Shown in pieces: positions 25,828 to 35,752 of a stretch of DNA of 64,000 nt. A program made the translations under genes and the position numbers. Every line of letters begins with the position of its first letter. Positions within the stretch are counted from its first letter, which is position 1. The notes under the pieces were generated by a model. That model was not told the origin of the DNA. It did no database searches and saw nothing but the letters and a program-made list of their open reading frames with translations. Source of the stretch: JAAYBQ01 sp035403465 (lineage in GTDB: Bacteria > Spirochaetota > UBA4802 > UBA5550); the NCBI GenBank assembly GCA_035403465.1, contig DAONFG010000014.1:1-64000 (forward strand). The letters run 5' to 3'.

Positions 25828-27168
25828 ATGGAGAATAAACCCAAACCAACAGATTCAACGGTAGAATTTCAAAAACATGAACTTCTGCTGGAGCTGATGA
25901 AGATATTCAACACATGCGGTGATAAGGATGACTTCATTGGAATAATGCTCCGCTGCGTGCACTCACATACAGGTATCGAAGCGCTTGCTCTGCGTTTCAG
26001 CTTATTCAATGATTTTCCATACATTACATCTGCCGGTTTTTCAGAAGATTTTATTGAATCAGAACGATACCTTTCAAGTATAAATTTAGGCACCGCCGCT
26101 GAACAAGGCCCATCGAACCATAGGTATGAATGCATCTGCGGAATAATTCTGGAAGGTGCACAGGAATGCGGACTGTCATGCTTTTCAGAAAAAGGGAGCT
26201 TCAGAGTCAACAGCGGCGATGATCATGACATGCTTGCTCTTGTAGATTCAGGATCCAGAAAGTTCAGGTGCAGATGCATTGCCGAAGGCTATAATTCCAT
26301 TGCCCTGATACCGGTCAGGGCGGGCAATGAGACTGTAGGACTGCTGCAGCTCTGCGATACGCGAAAAGGAATTATGACCAATGATCTCTTAAACTTTTTT
26401 GAATCATGCTGCGAAATCCTTGGTCTTGCGTTGCGCCGAAAAAATAACGAATACAGTATCCTGAAAACCAACATTGACCTTGAAAATATAATCGAGGAAA
26501 GAACAACCGAACTGCTTAAAACCATTGCGGACAAAGAAAAGCTGGTTGATGAGGTGAACCACAGGATAAAAAACAACCTGCTGATTATATCAAGCCTGCT
26601 CAACCTGCAGGTGATGAAAGAGAGCGACTCTAATATCAGGAACGCACTCAACGGTGCACTTATCAGAATCAATTCAATAGGTATCATCCACCAGCGGCTC
26701 TATAGCAGCCGTAACCTTGACAACATCAATATTGAGAAATATGTACTTGCTCTTCACAACAGGCTGTTATCACTATACAGGATTGATCCGCACAGAATCG
26801 AGTTCAGCCTGATGTGCAACGGCATTTCTACAAATATTGATACAGCGATTCCATGCGGACTGATATTCAACGAAATTCTTTCCAATTCAATCAGACATGC
26901 TCTTATACCGGAGAAGCTGCTATCTATAACAGTATCTGTTGCACAGGTTGCCGATTCATATATTGTCGAAATTACCGACAATGGTCCCGGACTCACAGCT
27001 GCTTTTAACCCGGCTACTGACGGAAGCCTGGGCATGGAATTAATCAGGGAGCTGGTAAAACAGCTTGACGGCACAATCCAGGTAATCAACAAAGATGGAC
27101 TTACCTGGAAGATAAGTATCATGAAAGAGAAAAAAGAAGAAAAGAGATGGATAAAAAAAACATCCTGA
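25828..27168 (+). CDS. HisKA_2-family histidine kinase with N-terminal GAF-like domain
   Basis: A soluble sensor kinase of 446 aa. Residues about 15-210 form a GAF-like sensor domain with several cysteines (CGIILEGAQECGLSC, KFRCRC), which could bind a cofactor. A helical linker leads to the HWE/HisKA_2 core: phosphoacceptor His in DEVNHRIKNNLLIISSLLNLQ, N-box FNEILSNSIRHAL, G-box DNGPGL and LGMELIRELVKQL. The next gene, a lone receiver, overlaps its 3' end by 22 bp, so the two form a two-component pair. Confidence 0.9.
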   Translation: MENKPKPTDSTVEFQKHELLLELMKIFNTCGDKDDFIGIMLRCVHSHTGIEALALRFSLFNDFPYITSAGFSEDFIESERYLSSINLGTAAEQGPSNHRYECICGIILEGAQECGLSCFSEKGSFRVNSGDDHDMLALVDSGSRKFRCRCIAEGYNSIALIPVRAGNETVGLLQLCDTRKGIMTNDLLNFFESCCEILGLALRRKNNEYSILKTNIDLENIIEERTTELLKTIADKEKLVDEVNHRIKNNLLIISSLLNLQVMKESDSNIRNALNGALIRINSIGIIHQRLYSSRNLDNINIEKYVLALHNRLLSLYRIDPHRIEFSLMCNGISTNIDTAIPCGLIFNEILSNSIRHALIPEKLLSITVSVAQVADSYIVEITDNGPGLTAAFNPATDGSLGMELIRELVKQLDGTIQVINKDGLTWKISIMKEKKEEKRWIKKTS

Positions 27169-27512
27169 TTGTAGAAGATGAAATGATCCATGGGATATTC
27201 CTGAAAGCTTCAATCCAGAACAGCGGGTTCTCTGTACTGGATATTGTTTCACGTGGAGAGGATGCCGTCAAATCAGCAATCGAAAACAAACCAGGACTCA
27301 TAATCACCGATATACTTCTGAAAGATGAAATGACCGGTGTAGATGTAATTGAAGAAGTACATAAACATAACATGATTCCTGTTATTTATATAACAGCACT
27401 GTCAGAAAACCGCCTGCTCGAAAGAGCGGAGATGACTAAACCAGTTGCAATAATATACAAGCCATACGAAATACACAGCCTCTTATCAATACTTGCCAGT
27501 CTTTTCAACTGA
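27147..27512 (+). CDS. single-domain response regulator (receiver only)
   Basis: A 121-aa CheY-like receiver with no output domain. Acidic pocket in ILIVEDEMIHG, phosphoacceptor Asp in LIITDILLKDEMTG, switch Thr in IYITALSE and Lys in IYKPYE. It overlaps the upstream HisKA_2 kinase gene by 22 bp and is its likely partner. The sequence resembles the C-terminal receiver of the hybrid kinase at 15401-17278. Confidence 0.93.
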   Translation: MDKKNILIVEDEMIHGIFLKASIQNSGFSVLDIVSRGEDAVKSAIENKPGLIITDILLKDEMTGVDVIEEVHKHNMIPVIYITALSENRLLERAEMTKPVAIIYKPYEIHSLLSILASLFN

Positions 27513-27685
27513 TAACAAGACTAATCCAAGCTCAATAATAGAGCCCAAATTATACCTTAAATGTGAACAATAATTTAAAAAAAGAATATAATTTGCTTAT
27601 ATGATCAGAATAACTTTTTTTTATTGCTTTTTATGCAATTAAATAATCATGTGTTAAGTTAAAATAAAATAACGGGGTTTGAATA

Positions 27686-28315
27686 ATGAACGAGAAGGTG
27701 ACATTAAAAACTCTTAAATCCCAGGAAAAGGAAGCAAGAAAAAACCTTATTATCGATGCCGCTGAAAGGGTTTTTGCAACCAAACCTGTAGATAAAGCAA
27801 CGATGCGTGAAATCGCTGATGAAGCCGGCATGGCGACATCATCCATATATCGTTTTTTCCCGAACCAGGAGGCAATACTGATTGCGGCGGCCGTCAGGAC
27901 ACAGAGTGCATTTAATAACATTCTTGAACGCATAATCGACAGAAACTCCCCCGAGGAGAGTCTAAGAAAAGTCCTGAACATATACATCGACTTCATAGCC
28001 GAAAATGATACATACTTCAGGATGATGACAATTCTCATGTCACAGGGAAACCTGAACGATGCATCAAGCCGGGCACTCGTTGAAGTTATGAATGCCACTT
28101 TGAGCAGGCTTGACAGCCTTTTTACAAATCTCAAATTCACAGACAACCCCAGACCCCTCTCACGGTATATATATGCGAGTATGATTGGAATCTCGGTTTC
28201 ATATAACAAGCTTCCAGGCATAAACCAGGAGAGCCGTATAAAACACATGAAGTCCCTGTCACAGATTCTGAATGATATGATACTCAACTTTCCACGTGAC
28301 ACCAAAATGCCCTGA
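27686..28315 (+). CDS. TetR-family transcriptional regulator
   Basis: A 209-aa repressor-type regulator. The N-terminal HTH is clear: KNLIIDAAERVFATKPVDKATMREIADEAG, then MATSSIYRFFPNQEAIL. The C-terminal ligand domain is helical and not diagnostic. The stop codon lies in the loop of the terminator at 28304-28328. No target operon is obvious; the nearest genes are the receiver upstream and the MBL hydrolase on the other strand. Confidence 0.92.
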   Translation: MNEKVTLKTLKSQEKEARKNLIIDAAERVFATKPVDKATMREIADEAGMATSSIYRFFPNQEAILIAAAVRTQSAFNNILERIIDRNSPEESLRKVLNIYIDFIAENDTYFRMMTILMSQGNLNDASSRALVEVMNATLSRLDSLFTNLKFTDNPRPLSRYIYASMIGISVSYNKLPGINQESRIKHMKSLSQILNDMILNFPRDTKMP

Positions 28316-28328
28316 TAAGGGCATTTTT
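28304..28328 (+). terminator. intrinsic terminator overlapping the end of the TetR gene
   Basis: Perfect 9-bp stem AAAATGCCC / GGGCATTTT with loop tgataa that contains the stop codon, followed by T. Confidence 0.8.
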
Positions 28329-28492
28329 GGACTGATTCTTATACAAATTACCTCGAGGCAGATATACTGATCAAACCCATCCTGAGATCAGGTCCAGTAA
28401 TCAATATGAACAGTTTAATTAAAATATAATTGATACCTGCTCTTTACAGAAGACGGGGCGACTAATGCGGGTTCAATAATCCCGCTGCCGGG

Positions 28493-29461
28493 CTAAGCCC
28501 TGTTGAGATCAAAAACCATTCCTTCGCAAGCCATATCAATGTCGAGTTTGTTTAAAGACTTCCTGTTCACATTAAGATATGTCTTTGCATTAAGGAGCAC
28601 ACTGTCGAGTTTCTCATCGCTGTAGTTAGGATCATGGTGAAACAGCACAAGACGCTTCACATTGTTCCTCATTGCTATATCAATTGCTATTGAGGCCGAT
28701 GAATGACCCCATGACATTTTATCGATAACAGATTCCTGAAAGGTATACTGCGCATCGAATACAAGAACATCTGCATCCTTAAAAAGGTCTCCATATGAAT
28801 GGATATGGTCCATCTCATCAATACTGAACTCGCAGTCGCTGGTATAAACAAAAACACCTGCTCCATCCTCGATACGGACACCATAGGCGGATCCGGGGTG
28901 GGGCATGCTCTTTGTGAAAATCTTCACATCATTTATGTAAAAGACCTCATCCTCCTTAACCCTGAAGAACCTCTTTGTTGCCATCATACTGTCCAGCGTT
29001 ATAGGAAAATGAGTCAGGGGTTGCTGGTATTCCACCCTCTCCTGGATATTGTCAATCGGGGAATAAATATTAAACCGGTTTCCCTTGATATAAAAAGGCG
29101 TAAAAAACGGTATACCCTGGATATGGTCCCAATGTGTGTGGGTAAGAAAGATGCTCGCCGCTCCTTTGCCTTTGCCGAATTCCGAGGCCATCATTTCCCT
29201 GCCCAAACCGATGATCCCGGAACCACAGTCAATAATTAACAATTCATCAGACGAGGTTCTAACCTCAATTGAAGTGGTGTTCCCGCCGTAAGTGCCGCGA
29301 ATGGACATGGGAAGCGCTGACACATATGAACGGACGGATTCTTCAGATGAAATATCGCCGGGTGTAGCATAAGTAAGGGCCTTTACTATCTTCTCTTCGA
29401 TAGCTGCTGTATTCAGAGGTGTGGGATAAGAACCCCTTACCCCCCAGAGTTTTACCTTCAT
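28493..29461 (-). CDS. MBL-fold metallo-hydrolase
   Basis: A 322-aa beta-lactamase-fold hydrolase. Metal motif HTHWDHIQGIPFF, later metal ligands in the SMPHPGSAYG and VFDAQYT regions, and LFHHDP near the end. The N-terminus MKVKLWGVRGSYPTP is typical of the subgroup related to PhnP and RNase Z that often accompanies signalling proteins. The substrate is unknown. It is transcribed away from the region before the aminotransferase. Confidence 0.85.
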   Translation of the reverse strand: MKVKLWGVRGSYPTPLNTAAIEEKIVKALTYATPGDISSEESVRSYVSALPMSIRGTYGGNTTSIEVRTSSDELLIIDCGSGIIGLGREMMASEFGKGKGAASIFLTHTHWDHIQGIPFFTPFYIKGNRFNIYSPIDNIQERVEYQQPLTHFPITLDSMMATKRFFRVKEDEVFYINDVKIFTKSMPHPGSAYGVRIEDGAGVFVYTSDCEFSIDEMDHIHSYGDLFKDADVLVFDAQYTFQESVIDKMSWGHSSASIAIDIAMRNNVKRLVLFHHDPNYSDEKLDSVLLNAKTYLNVNRKSLNKLDIDMACEGMVFDLNRA

Positions 29462-29963
29462 AGATCAACCTGTTCCCTATAATCAGTCCGCGCCTTAAGG
29501 CAGGACAGGCACGCTGCATCATACTGCAGTGTTATGCTGAATATAAAATAACTAAATGAGACTGTGCTGAAAAAATAATACTGGCGCTTTTTATTAAGAA
29601 CAGGCAGTTAAGTAATGTCAATATATTTTTAATTCTATTGATATGCTGCCAGGTTGCCGGTCGCCCCTTTAAACCATCTTCCCGATGAGGCAGATACAGA
29701 CGCAAAACAATGATCAATTGATATTTATTCTGCGGTGTATTTGTTATCTCTGAAAGAATATCACAGAACTGCAGTGGAGATAATAAAAAAAGACATGTTC
29801 AATAAAAAACTTGACACTGTGAAATTCGAAGATTAATTTTTTTTGACTTTTCATTCCGGTCTATAATCTGTCATGATGTCCCTGCTGATAAATTCCACTA
29901 TGCAGGGCTGTTTGTTGAAGAACAGTGATACCGCCGGTAAAAAAATACATCCCGGGTATAAAT
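29462..29963. other. intergenic region between MBL hydrolase and aminotransferase
   Basis: About 500 bp with no convincing gene or RNA. A TATAAT at 29862-29867 with TTGACT at 29843-29848 could be the aminotransferase promoter, although the 13-bp spacing is short. Confidence 0.35.
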
Positions 29964-31175
29964 ATGATTTTTTCCGAAAGAATCCTGAAAGTAAAACCAT
30001 CGCCCACACTGGCAGTTACAGCTATGGCGGCCCAACTGAAGGCAAAAGGTATTGATATAATAAGCTTTGGTGCCGGCGAACCTGATTTTGATACACCTGA
30101 TCATATAAAAAATGCAGCTATAAACGCAATCAAAACAGGAAAAACCAAGTACACACAGGTTGGCGGTATACCCGAATTAAAAAACGCCATAACCATGAAG
30201 TTTAAAAGGGATAATTCCCTCGAATACACCGCAGATGAAGTGACAGTAAACTGCGGAGGAAAGCATTCATTCTACAACCTTATGCAGATCATGCTTAATG
30301 ACGGGGACGAGATAATCATACCTGCACCATACTGGGTATCATACCCGGACATGGCCCTTCTTGCCGGAGGAGTACCGGTTTTTATCAACACCGATGATGC
30401 ATCAGGATTCAAGATAACCCCGCAGCAGCTTAAAGCGGCAATTACACCGAAAACAAGGGCTGTTGTGATTAACTCACCCTCCAATCCAACCGGCTCTGCC
30501 TATACCCTTGAAGAGCTGAAGGAACTGGCATCGGTTATAGAAAAAACGGATATTATACCCATCTCTGATGATATTTATGAAGCGATAATTTATGATGGAT
30601 TCAAGTTCTTCAATATCGCAAATGTATCGGACGAAATGAAAAGGCGAGCCATTGTGCTCAACGGCGTATCTAAAACATATGCAATGACAGGCTGGCGCAT
30701 TGGCTACATGGCGGGAAACGCTGACATAATAAAAAAAATAGAAATTCAGCAGGGGCAGTCCACATCAAATCCTGCAACCATATCGCAGTATGCCGCGATG
30801 GAAGCGATTTCAGGCGACCAGACAGTACTCAATCATATGCTAGCCGCTTTCGACAGGCGAAGAAAATTTATCGTTAAAGAACTGAACACCATACCCGGAT
30901 TTTCCTGCAGGATGCCAGAGGGTGCATTCTATGTATTCCCTAATGTTGATGGATTATATAAGCTTCCCAAATGGAACACGGCAGCAGAAAAATACCCCGA
31001 TAAATACAAATCATCATCACTCTGCGCATACCTCATGGACGAGGCCAGAACAGCGGTGGTTCCAGGCATAGGATTCGGCAATGACAGCTATTTCAGGATA
31101 TCCTTTGCCACATCGGATGAAAATATTAAAGAAGGTATCAGCCGCATCAGGGCAGCTGTTGAAAAACTTGCTTAG
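29964..31175 (+). CDS. aspC: class I pyridoxal-phosphate aminotransferase (aspartate type)
   Basis: A 403-aa PLP enzyme of aminotransferase subgroup I-gamma, most likely aspartate aminotransferase. Visible: ISFGAGEPDFDTPDHIK, NCGGKHSFYN, PAPYWVSYPDM, NSPSNPTGSAYT, ISDDIYEAIIYDG, and the PLP lysine in LNGVSKTYAMTGWRIGY, with the phosphate-binding Arg in the same motif. I start at the ATG at 29964 (MIFSERILKVKPSPTLAV), where family similarity begins; an upstream extension of 13 residues is unlike the family. Some members also act as prephenate aminotransferases. Confidence 0.9.
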   Translation: MIFSERILKVKPSPTLAVTAMAAQLKAKGIDIISFGAGEPDFDTPDHIKNAAINAIKTGKTKYTQVGGIPELKNAITMKFKRDNSLEYTADEVTVNCGGKHSFYNLMQIMLNDGDEIIIPAPYWVSYPDMALLAGGVPVFINTDDASGFKITPQQLKAAITPKTRAVVINSPSNPTGSAYTLEELKELASVIEKTDIIPISDDIYEAIIYDGFKFFNIANVSDEMKRRAIVLNGVSKTYAMTGWRIGYMAGNADIIKKIEIQQGQSTSNPATISQYAAMEAISGDQTVLNHMLAAFDRRRKFIVKELNTIPGFSCRMPEGAFYVFPNVDGLYKLPKWNTAAEKYPDKYKSSSLCAYLMDEARTAVVPGIGFGNDSYFRISFATSDENIKEGISRIRAAVEKLA

Positions 31176-31226
31176 AAAACATGAGCGCATGCGCGTTCTG
31201 TTAAAATAAAAGAGGGGGAGACACAA

Positions 31227-31583
31227 ATGAAATTTCAAATCCTGTTATTTTTTCTTGGTAGAATGATTAAGTCAAAGGCCAAATCTGATCCCGAGTATAA
31301 AAAAAAGCTGGCAGAAAAAAACTGTACAGTACAGATCAAGACAGCTGATAACAAAAAGGGCCGGTACTATACCTTTACAAACGGTGAAATGACAACTGCG
31401 AAGGGTGTTGCTGCAAAATCTGATGTAGCCATTGTATGGCAGGATGCAAAGATCGCATTTGAGACACTCAAAAAGGGGAACCAGAAGGCGACCATGCAGT
31501 GCATTCAGAACGGGCAGCTGAAGCTTGAAGGTGACGGCGGAGTTGCTCTCTGGTTTATGGACAAAGCAAAACAGGCGAGATAA
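31227..31583 (+). CDS. SCP2-like sterol/lipid-binding domain protein
   Basis: A single-domain 118-aa protein of the SCP-2 superfamily. The pattern VQIKTADNKKGRYYTFTNGE, ...KIAFETLKKGNQKATMQCIQNG, QLKLEGDGGVALWFMD matches the central beta sheet and the conserved G.L..EGD..... segment. Bacterial members bind fatty acyl or other hydrophobic ligands. The N-terminus is hydrophobic but looks like part of the fold rather than a signal. GAGGGGGAG precedes the ATG. Confidence 0.75.
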   Translation: MKFQILLFFLGRMIKSKAKSDPEYKKKLAEKNCTVQIKTADNKKGRYYTFTNGEMTTAKGVAAKSDVAIVWQDAKIAFETLKKGNQKATMQCIQNGQLKLEGDGGVALWFMDKAKQAR

Positions 31584-31602
31584 CACGTTTGTCATAAACA
31601 AT

Positions 31603-31631
31603 AAAAAGGCTGTCGATCTGACAGCCTTTTT
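31603..31631. terminator. bidirectional intrinsic terminator
   Basis: Perfect 12-bp stem AAAAAGGCTGTC / GACAGCCTTTTT with loop gatct, between convergent genes (SCP2-like on + and YIP1 on -). Confidence 0.9.
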
Positions 31632-31639
31632 TATGCCTT

Positions 31640-32245
31640 TTAATTTGCAATAAATCCCACAAGTGAGAAAATAAACACAATAAAAGTAAAAAACATCAGC
31701 ACGCCTGTTACAACCGCAGGTGCGAGAATTATTGCAAGCGCCCTGCCCGACTGTATACTGTACATTTCAGAGATCCCCTGTGCCAGGATAAGAATAAACC
31801 AGCAGAAAAATACGAACGAAAGGAATACGTAAAAGAAACCTGGTGCGATCCCTGTAATATATATGATGTAATAAACCGGGAGGAACATCAATCCTGGAAA
31901 CATCGCGAAATTCACAAGGCTGACCGTATCTTTGATATTCCCGCTGTATCCGAAAAACTGGGCGGATGAATCAATTAGCGCCGTGTATACAATTATCTTG
32001 AGAAGAAGGATAAACAGGAAGAGCAGCCATCCATAGCTTATTTTATGATAGAAAAATCCTGACTCAGCACCGTTTAATGACAGTATGATAATATCAAAGA
32101 ACGCACTTAACGCCGGGACAGCAAAACTTAACTGCAGCATACCGCTGTCGCGCTGTTTTATGCGCCTGTATAGTTCACGCGGGGAGACTATAGCGTAGAA
32201 AAAAAAGTCAGTCCAGGCCAGTTCGCGTAATGTTTCCATATTCAT
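31640..32245 (-). CDS. YIP1-family membrane protein
   Basis: A 201-aa integral membrane protein with about five hydrophobic helices. The start WTDFFFYAIVSPRELYRRIKQRD is typical of bacterial Yip1-domain proteins, as is the mid-protein FAMFPGLMFLPVYYIIY. The role is unknown. It overlaps sppA by 4 bp (ATGA), so the two are coupled, hinting at a membrane-protein quality-control or envelope link. Confidence 0.78.
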   Translation of the reverse strand: MNMETLRELAWTDFFFYAIVSPRELYRRIKQRDSGMLQLSFAVPALSAFFDIIILSLNGAESGFFYHKISYGWLLFLFILLLKIIVYTALIDSSAQFFGYSGNIKDTVSLVNFAMFPGLMFLPVYYIIYITGIAPGFFYVFLSFVFFCWFILILAQGISEMYSIQSGRALAIILAPAVVTGVLMFFTFIVFIFSLVGFIAN

Positions 32246-33186
32246 TGCATGTACCTGTATTCAATTCTATGTGTAGTATCTGCAAACCGGCTCTCAAACA
32301 GACGCCCGGAAAAAAAACTGTTCATGGAACTGAATATTTCATTAAAGGGTGAGAGGTGTTCCTCGTAAACAGGGGCATCAGCATCAAGGCCTGCAAGTTC
32401 CTTTGCCTTGTTTATTGCCTCGTCGAATGTACCGAGCTGGTCAATAAGTTTATGTTCAAGTGCAGTTTCAGCACTCATTACGCGGCCGTCAGCAACAGGG
32501 TATATGTCGTTCTGGTTCATATTACGGCCAAGCGCGATGTCTTTTACAAATTTATGATACGACAGGTCGATCATCTGCTGTATAAGCGCACGCTCTTCGC
32601 TGCTCATATCGCGGTGCGTGGCAAGTATATCCTTATACTTTCCGCTTTTGATAACGTTCATCTTTATCCCGAATTTATCCATGAGGTTCTTGAGGTTCGG
32701 GGAATAAGCTATGACCCCGATAGAGCCTGTGATTGTGCCGTAGTTCGCTACGATATAGCTGCACGCGGAAGCAATGTAGTAACCGCCGGAGGCCGCGATG
32801 TCTCCCATTGATGCCACTACAATGATATTTTTTTTGCGCAGCGAGAGTATCTTCTGGTAAATCTCCTGAGTTGCGGCAACCGTTCCGCCGGGCGAGTTTA
32901 TACGTAGAACTACAGCCTTTATATTGCCGTCCTTTTCAATATCGGCAAGTCTTTTTACAACTGCCTCGGCGCCTGAAGGCTTACCCATAAAACCACCGGG
33001 ACCTGTAAGTTCAATCGGTCCGTCGATCCTTACAATTGCGATCCCGGGACCAGCTGCCATCATGCCCATTCCTGTCTGGATCGAACGTTTTTTTTCCACC
33101 CTTGTGCTTATATCAACAACCGCGATTATCGAAATCAGCACAAGCATGATGAGTATTGCAAGTGTGATTTTTCTCTGCTTTTCCAT
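32242..33186 (-). CDS. sppA: signal peptide peptidase SppA (S49 family)
   Basis: Membrane-anchored serine protease that degrades cleaved signal peptides. One N-terminal membrane helix (ITLAILIMLVLISIIAVVDI), then a single S49 domain of the short (about 310 aa) type. Catalytic Ser in TGSIGVIA (about residue 160) and catalytic Lys in IKSGKYKDI (about residue 186) are present, as are LRINSPGGTV and ASGGYYIAS. It is followed by the overlapping YIP1 gene. SD quality before the ATG is poor. Confidence 0.92.
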   Translation of the reverse strand: MEKQRKITLAILIMLVLISIIAVVDISTRVEKKRSIQTGMGMMAAGPGIAIVRIDGPIELTGPGGFMGKPSGAEAVVKRLADIEKDGNIKAVVLRINSPGGTVAATQEIYQKILSLRKKNIIVVASMGDIAASGGYYIASACSYIVANYGTITGSIGVIAYSPNLKNLMDKFGIKMNVIKSGKYKDILATHRDMSSEERALIQQMIDLSYHKFVKDIALGRNMNQNDIYPVADGRVMSAETALEHKLIDQLGTFDEAINKAKELAGLDADAPVYEEHLSPFNEIFSSMNSFFSGRLFESRFADTTHRIEYRYMQ

Positions 33187-33281
33187 ACATTTACCAGCCG
33201 TTTATATTCATTACAGGCCATTCAAACAAACTGTCAGTTCCGGTCGACAGATATTCTTTCAATTACATATCACTTAATGTC

Positions 33282-33325
33282 ATTCCCGCAAATGCTTCAG
33301 CGTGCCTCAGCACGGGTACGGGAAT
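33282..33325. repeat. REP-like palindromic element
   Basis: Outer arms ATTCCCG (33282-33288) and CGGGAAT (33319-33325) enclose an inner hairpin GTGC-CTCA-GCAC (33302-33313). The string GTCATTCCCG at its head also occurs near 127. This looks like a dispersed intergenic palindrome. Confidence 0.5.
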
Positions 33326-33601
33326 CCATCCGGTCATCGATCCGTTTATCTGGATGAATAGTCCTGGTATTTCAGACTGCCGCTATATGATGCAGCGTCT
33401 ATTTATCATGATAAGCTTATACGGGGAATTGTCAATCAGTATTCGCAGGTATCGATTGCGGGTGTTGTACTTAAATTTTTTCCGGAAGAACCTGATGTTA
33501 TGACTGTACCGGTTGCGCCTGAATTTCTGCAGGGTGACCATGACTGCATCCTGCATTCATTTCCGGTTACGTCAATAAATGCAGGATTCCAGGATAAAAA
33601 A

Positions 33602-33973
33602 GGTTCCTGCAGAGGGAACCATAAGCCGGATTCTGTTTAAGCAGCTATCCATCTTGCACGTATGTTACCATACGCGTCTTTGCGGTCTACCCTCAGCCTT
33701 GGGCGGGCAGCCCTTGTGCGGCTGACTATTTGACCTTGCATCGGATGGGGTTTACACTGCCGTTACCATTACTGGGAACGCGGTGAGCTCTTACCTCGCC
33801 ATTTCAACCTTACTGCCGGAACCTTGCGGCACCGGTTAGCGGTATGTTTTCTGTTGCACTTTCCATCGCCTCGCGACGCCCGGGTGTTACCCGGCACCCT
33901 GCCCTGTGATGTCCGGACTTTCCTCGCTTCCCTTGCGGGACCGCGCAACTGCCCGGTTCCCTCTGCACGAACC
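33602..33973 (-). ncRNA. rnpB: RNase P RNA, bacterial type A
   Basis: RNA subunit of RNase P, which matures tRNA 5' ends. On the minus strand the conserved core GAGGAAAGTCCGGAC appears near the 5' side, followed by the CAGGGTGCCGG and GATGGAAAGTGCAACAGAAA segments. The 3' side has the conserved tail AAACAGAATCCGGCTTA. The ends pair as a long P1 helix (GGTTCGTGCAGAGGGAACC with GGTTCCCTCTGCAGGAACC, near perfect). A T-tract at about 33593-33601 acts as terminator. The length of about 372 nt is typical. Confidence 0.95.
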
Positions 33974-34186
33974 TTTTAAATCATTATAACAACCAGTAAT
34001 CATTCTGCCTGTATTTGTCAAGCTTCATCGCAATTCAGTATATTTATGATACAAAAGATATTGTTCTCAACACAACAAAGATCAGACAGGATAGAGCCGA
34101 CTCCATGTTCTTTAACTGTATGCCGGGTTAAATGCAGAAATACTTCTTTAAGATTCTGATACGTGGTCTTTACACCTGTACATCCA

Positions 34187-34228
34187 GGGGATAAAAAAAG
34201 GAGCCTGCCGGCTCCTTTTTTTATCCCC
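34187..34228. terminator. strong bidirectional terminator
   Basis: Perfect 19-bp inverted repeat (arms 34187-34205 and 34210-34228; core GGAGCC-tgcc-GGCTCC flanked by seven A/T pairs), just after the frameshifted outer-membrane gene. Confidence 0.9.
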
Positions 34229-34241
34229 TACTTTCCGCGGC

Positions 34242-35752
34242 CTAAAACACCGTGGTGGTCGAAACGCTTATATTCGTGATGGTCTCATCGCTCCCCTCGA
34301 TTATACCATTTCCATCCTTGTCCTGGAACGTTATCAGGTAATTAAAATCGATCGAGACATTCTCGCTCATCCCTATACCCAGGACAGCACCCATGATTGT
34401 GCTCTCTGATTTGAGCCTGAAGTTGTTAACGTTGTTCTGCGCGTAATAGGCTTTAGCCTTGGAGACCATGGGTATTATGTTTTTGTTCATAGCAATTTCG
34501 CCTTTAAGAGACTTGTCCCGTAAATCTCCCCAGCGCATATCCTGGTATTCAATTTTACCGTAAGCAAGCTCGAAGAGGTTGATCCTCATACCCGCCATAT
34601 AGCCTTTTGCTTCATCGGCAGCTTCCAGTTTATCTTTTTTGGTCTGGATAATATAATCAGTTCCGCTCTGGACATATTTTGCTCTTTCAAGATCATATGT
34701 ATCATTATAGTACCCGAATATAAACTCGTCAGACTGCTGCCTGTAGTCTCCATAAATCTCGAAGAGGGAACCCCCCTTTATCCTTACACCCGGCAGCGTG
34801 TAACCCCAGCCGCCGGTATTAAGGCACATTGCATACTGCGTATAAACATCTATCTTGAAAAAATCAAGATTAAAAAGATTCAATCCCGCATCCATAGCCC
34901 AGAAGCCCGTTGTTGACCTGTTCTTATTCACATTCATGAGATCTGCCCGTTCAATTGGTGACAAAAGACCTGCAACGACAAGATCATGAATAGCACCAGC
35001 CGATGCATCTCCTGTTATACCATGAGCCTGATAATATTCAATTTCAGTTGCATAATCATCATCTTCAGGGTATGCATCCATCTCGTCAGGTATACCGTCG
35101 CCGTCAGTATCACGCAGTCCCTTGTACTCGTTAAGGTCACCTGCGATTGATCCGCCTATCTGCAGCCTGCTGAAGGGTTTAATGTATATCCTGCCTCCAC
35201 CCATGAACCCGGCTTTCCCTCCCGCAAGCTCCTTAAGGTCATTGGCAATAAATTCCATGCCCATGAACTGAGTCTCAACACCAAGTTCAAGTCCCTGCCT
35301 TTTATAAGTGGGGTATTCCAGCATGTTCGTGTAGCCGGAAATCAGCGTACCGTAACCCAGGGTGGTAGCCACAAGTCCGCCGTACCTGAAGTAGAAAGAG
35401 TCACCCTTCTGTCCCCAGCGTATATAGTATATCTTGTCAAGGTAGTCCTTCCAGTCATCCCAGTCCTCTTCGCGCACCTTCCCTTCATCATCAAAGAGCA
35501 GGTTGATATCAAGACCTATTCCCAGTTTCCATAGCTTTATTTCAGGCCGCAGTCCTATCTGCTGGTAGTTCATTCCGTCAATTGTTACAGCGCCGAAAAC
35601 CCCGCAATTGCATAACCATACGGACTCTGCTCCTGTCCGATTACGTCCATCCCCGAATCGACTGTACCGCCTCCGCCTTCACCCTCCTGCGCCATGAGGG
35701 ATGTTGATACAGAGAGCATAAGAATCAGAAACATCAAACGGATTGATCTCAT
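34242..35752 (-). pseudogene. outer-membrane protein with calcium-binding repeats, frameshifted near the N-terminus
   Basis: The main frame (34242-35573, 443 aa) lacks a signal peptide. A good start lies upstream in another frame: AGGAG seven bases before the ATG at 35752, giving signal peptide MRSIRLMFLILMLSVSTSLM-AQ, a glycine-rich stretch and GYAIAGF. That frame then hits TAA. The frames join if one T is added to the TTTT run at 35596-35599, giving AGFFGAVTIDGMNYQQIG. The body is rich in beta strands (KDSFYFRYGGLVATTLGYGT) and has calcium-type motifs DTDGDGIPDEMD and DKDGNGIIEGSDE. A real frameshift mutation, phase variation or a sequencing error would all fit. The function is unknown; a porin-like surface protein is likely. 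Confidence 0.75.

Noticed and set aside
27631..28305. 224-codon ORF opposite the TetR gene
   Set aside because: Shadow of a clear TetR frame.
33362..33640. Open frame between sppA and rnpB (reads LIRGIVNQYSQVSIAG)
   Set aside because: No start codon or ribosome site, and it runs into the RNase P RNA; at most a remnant.
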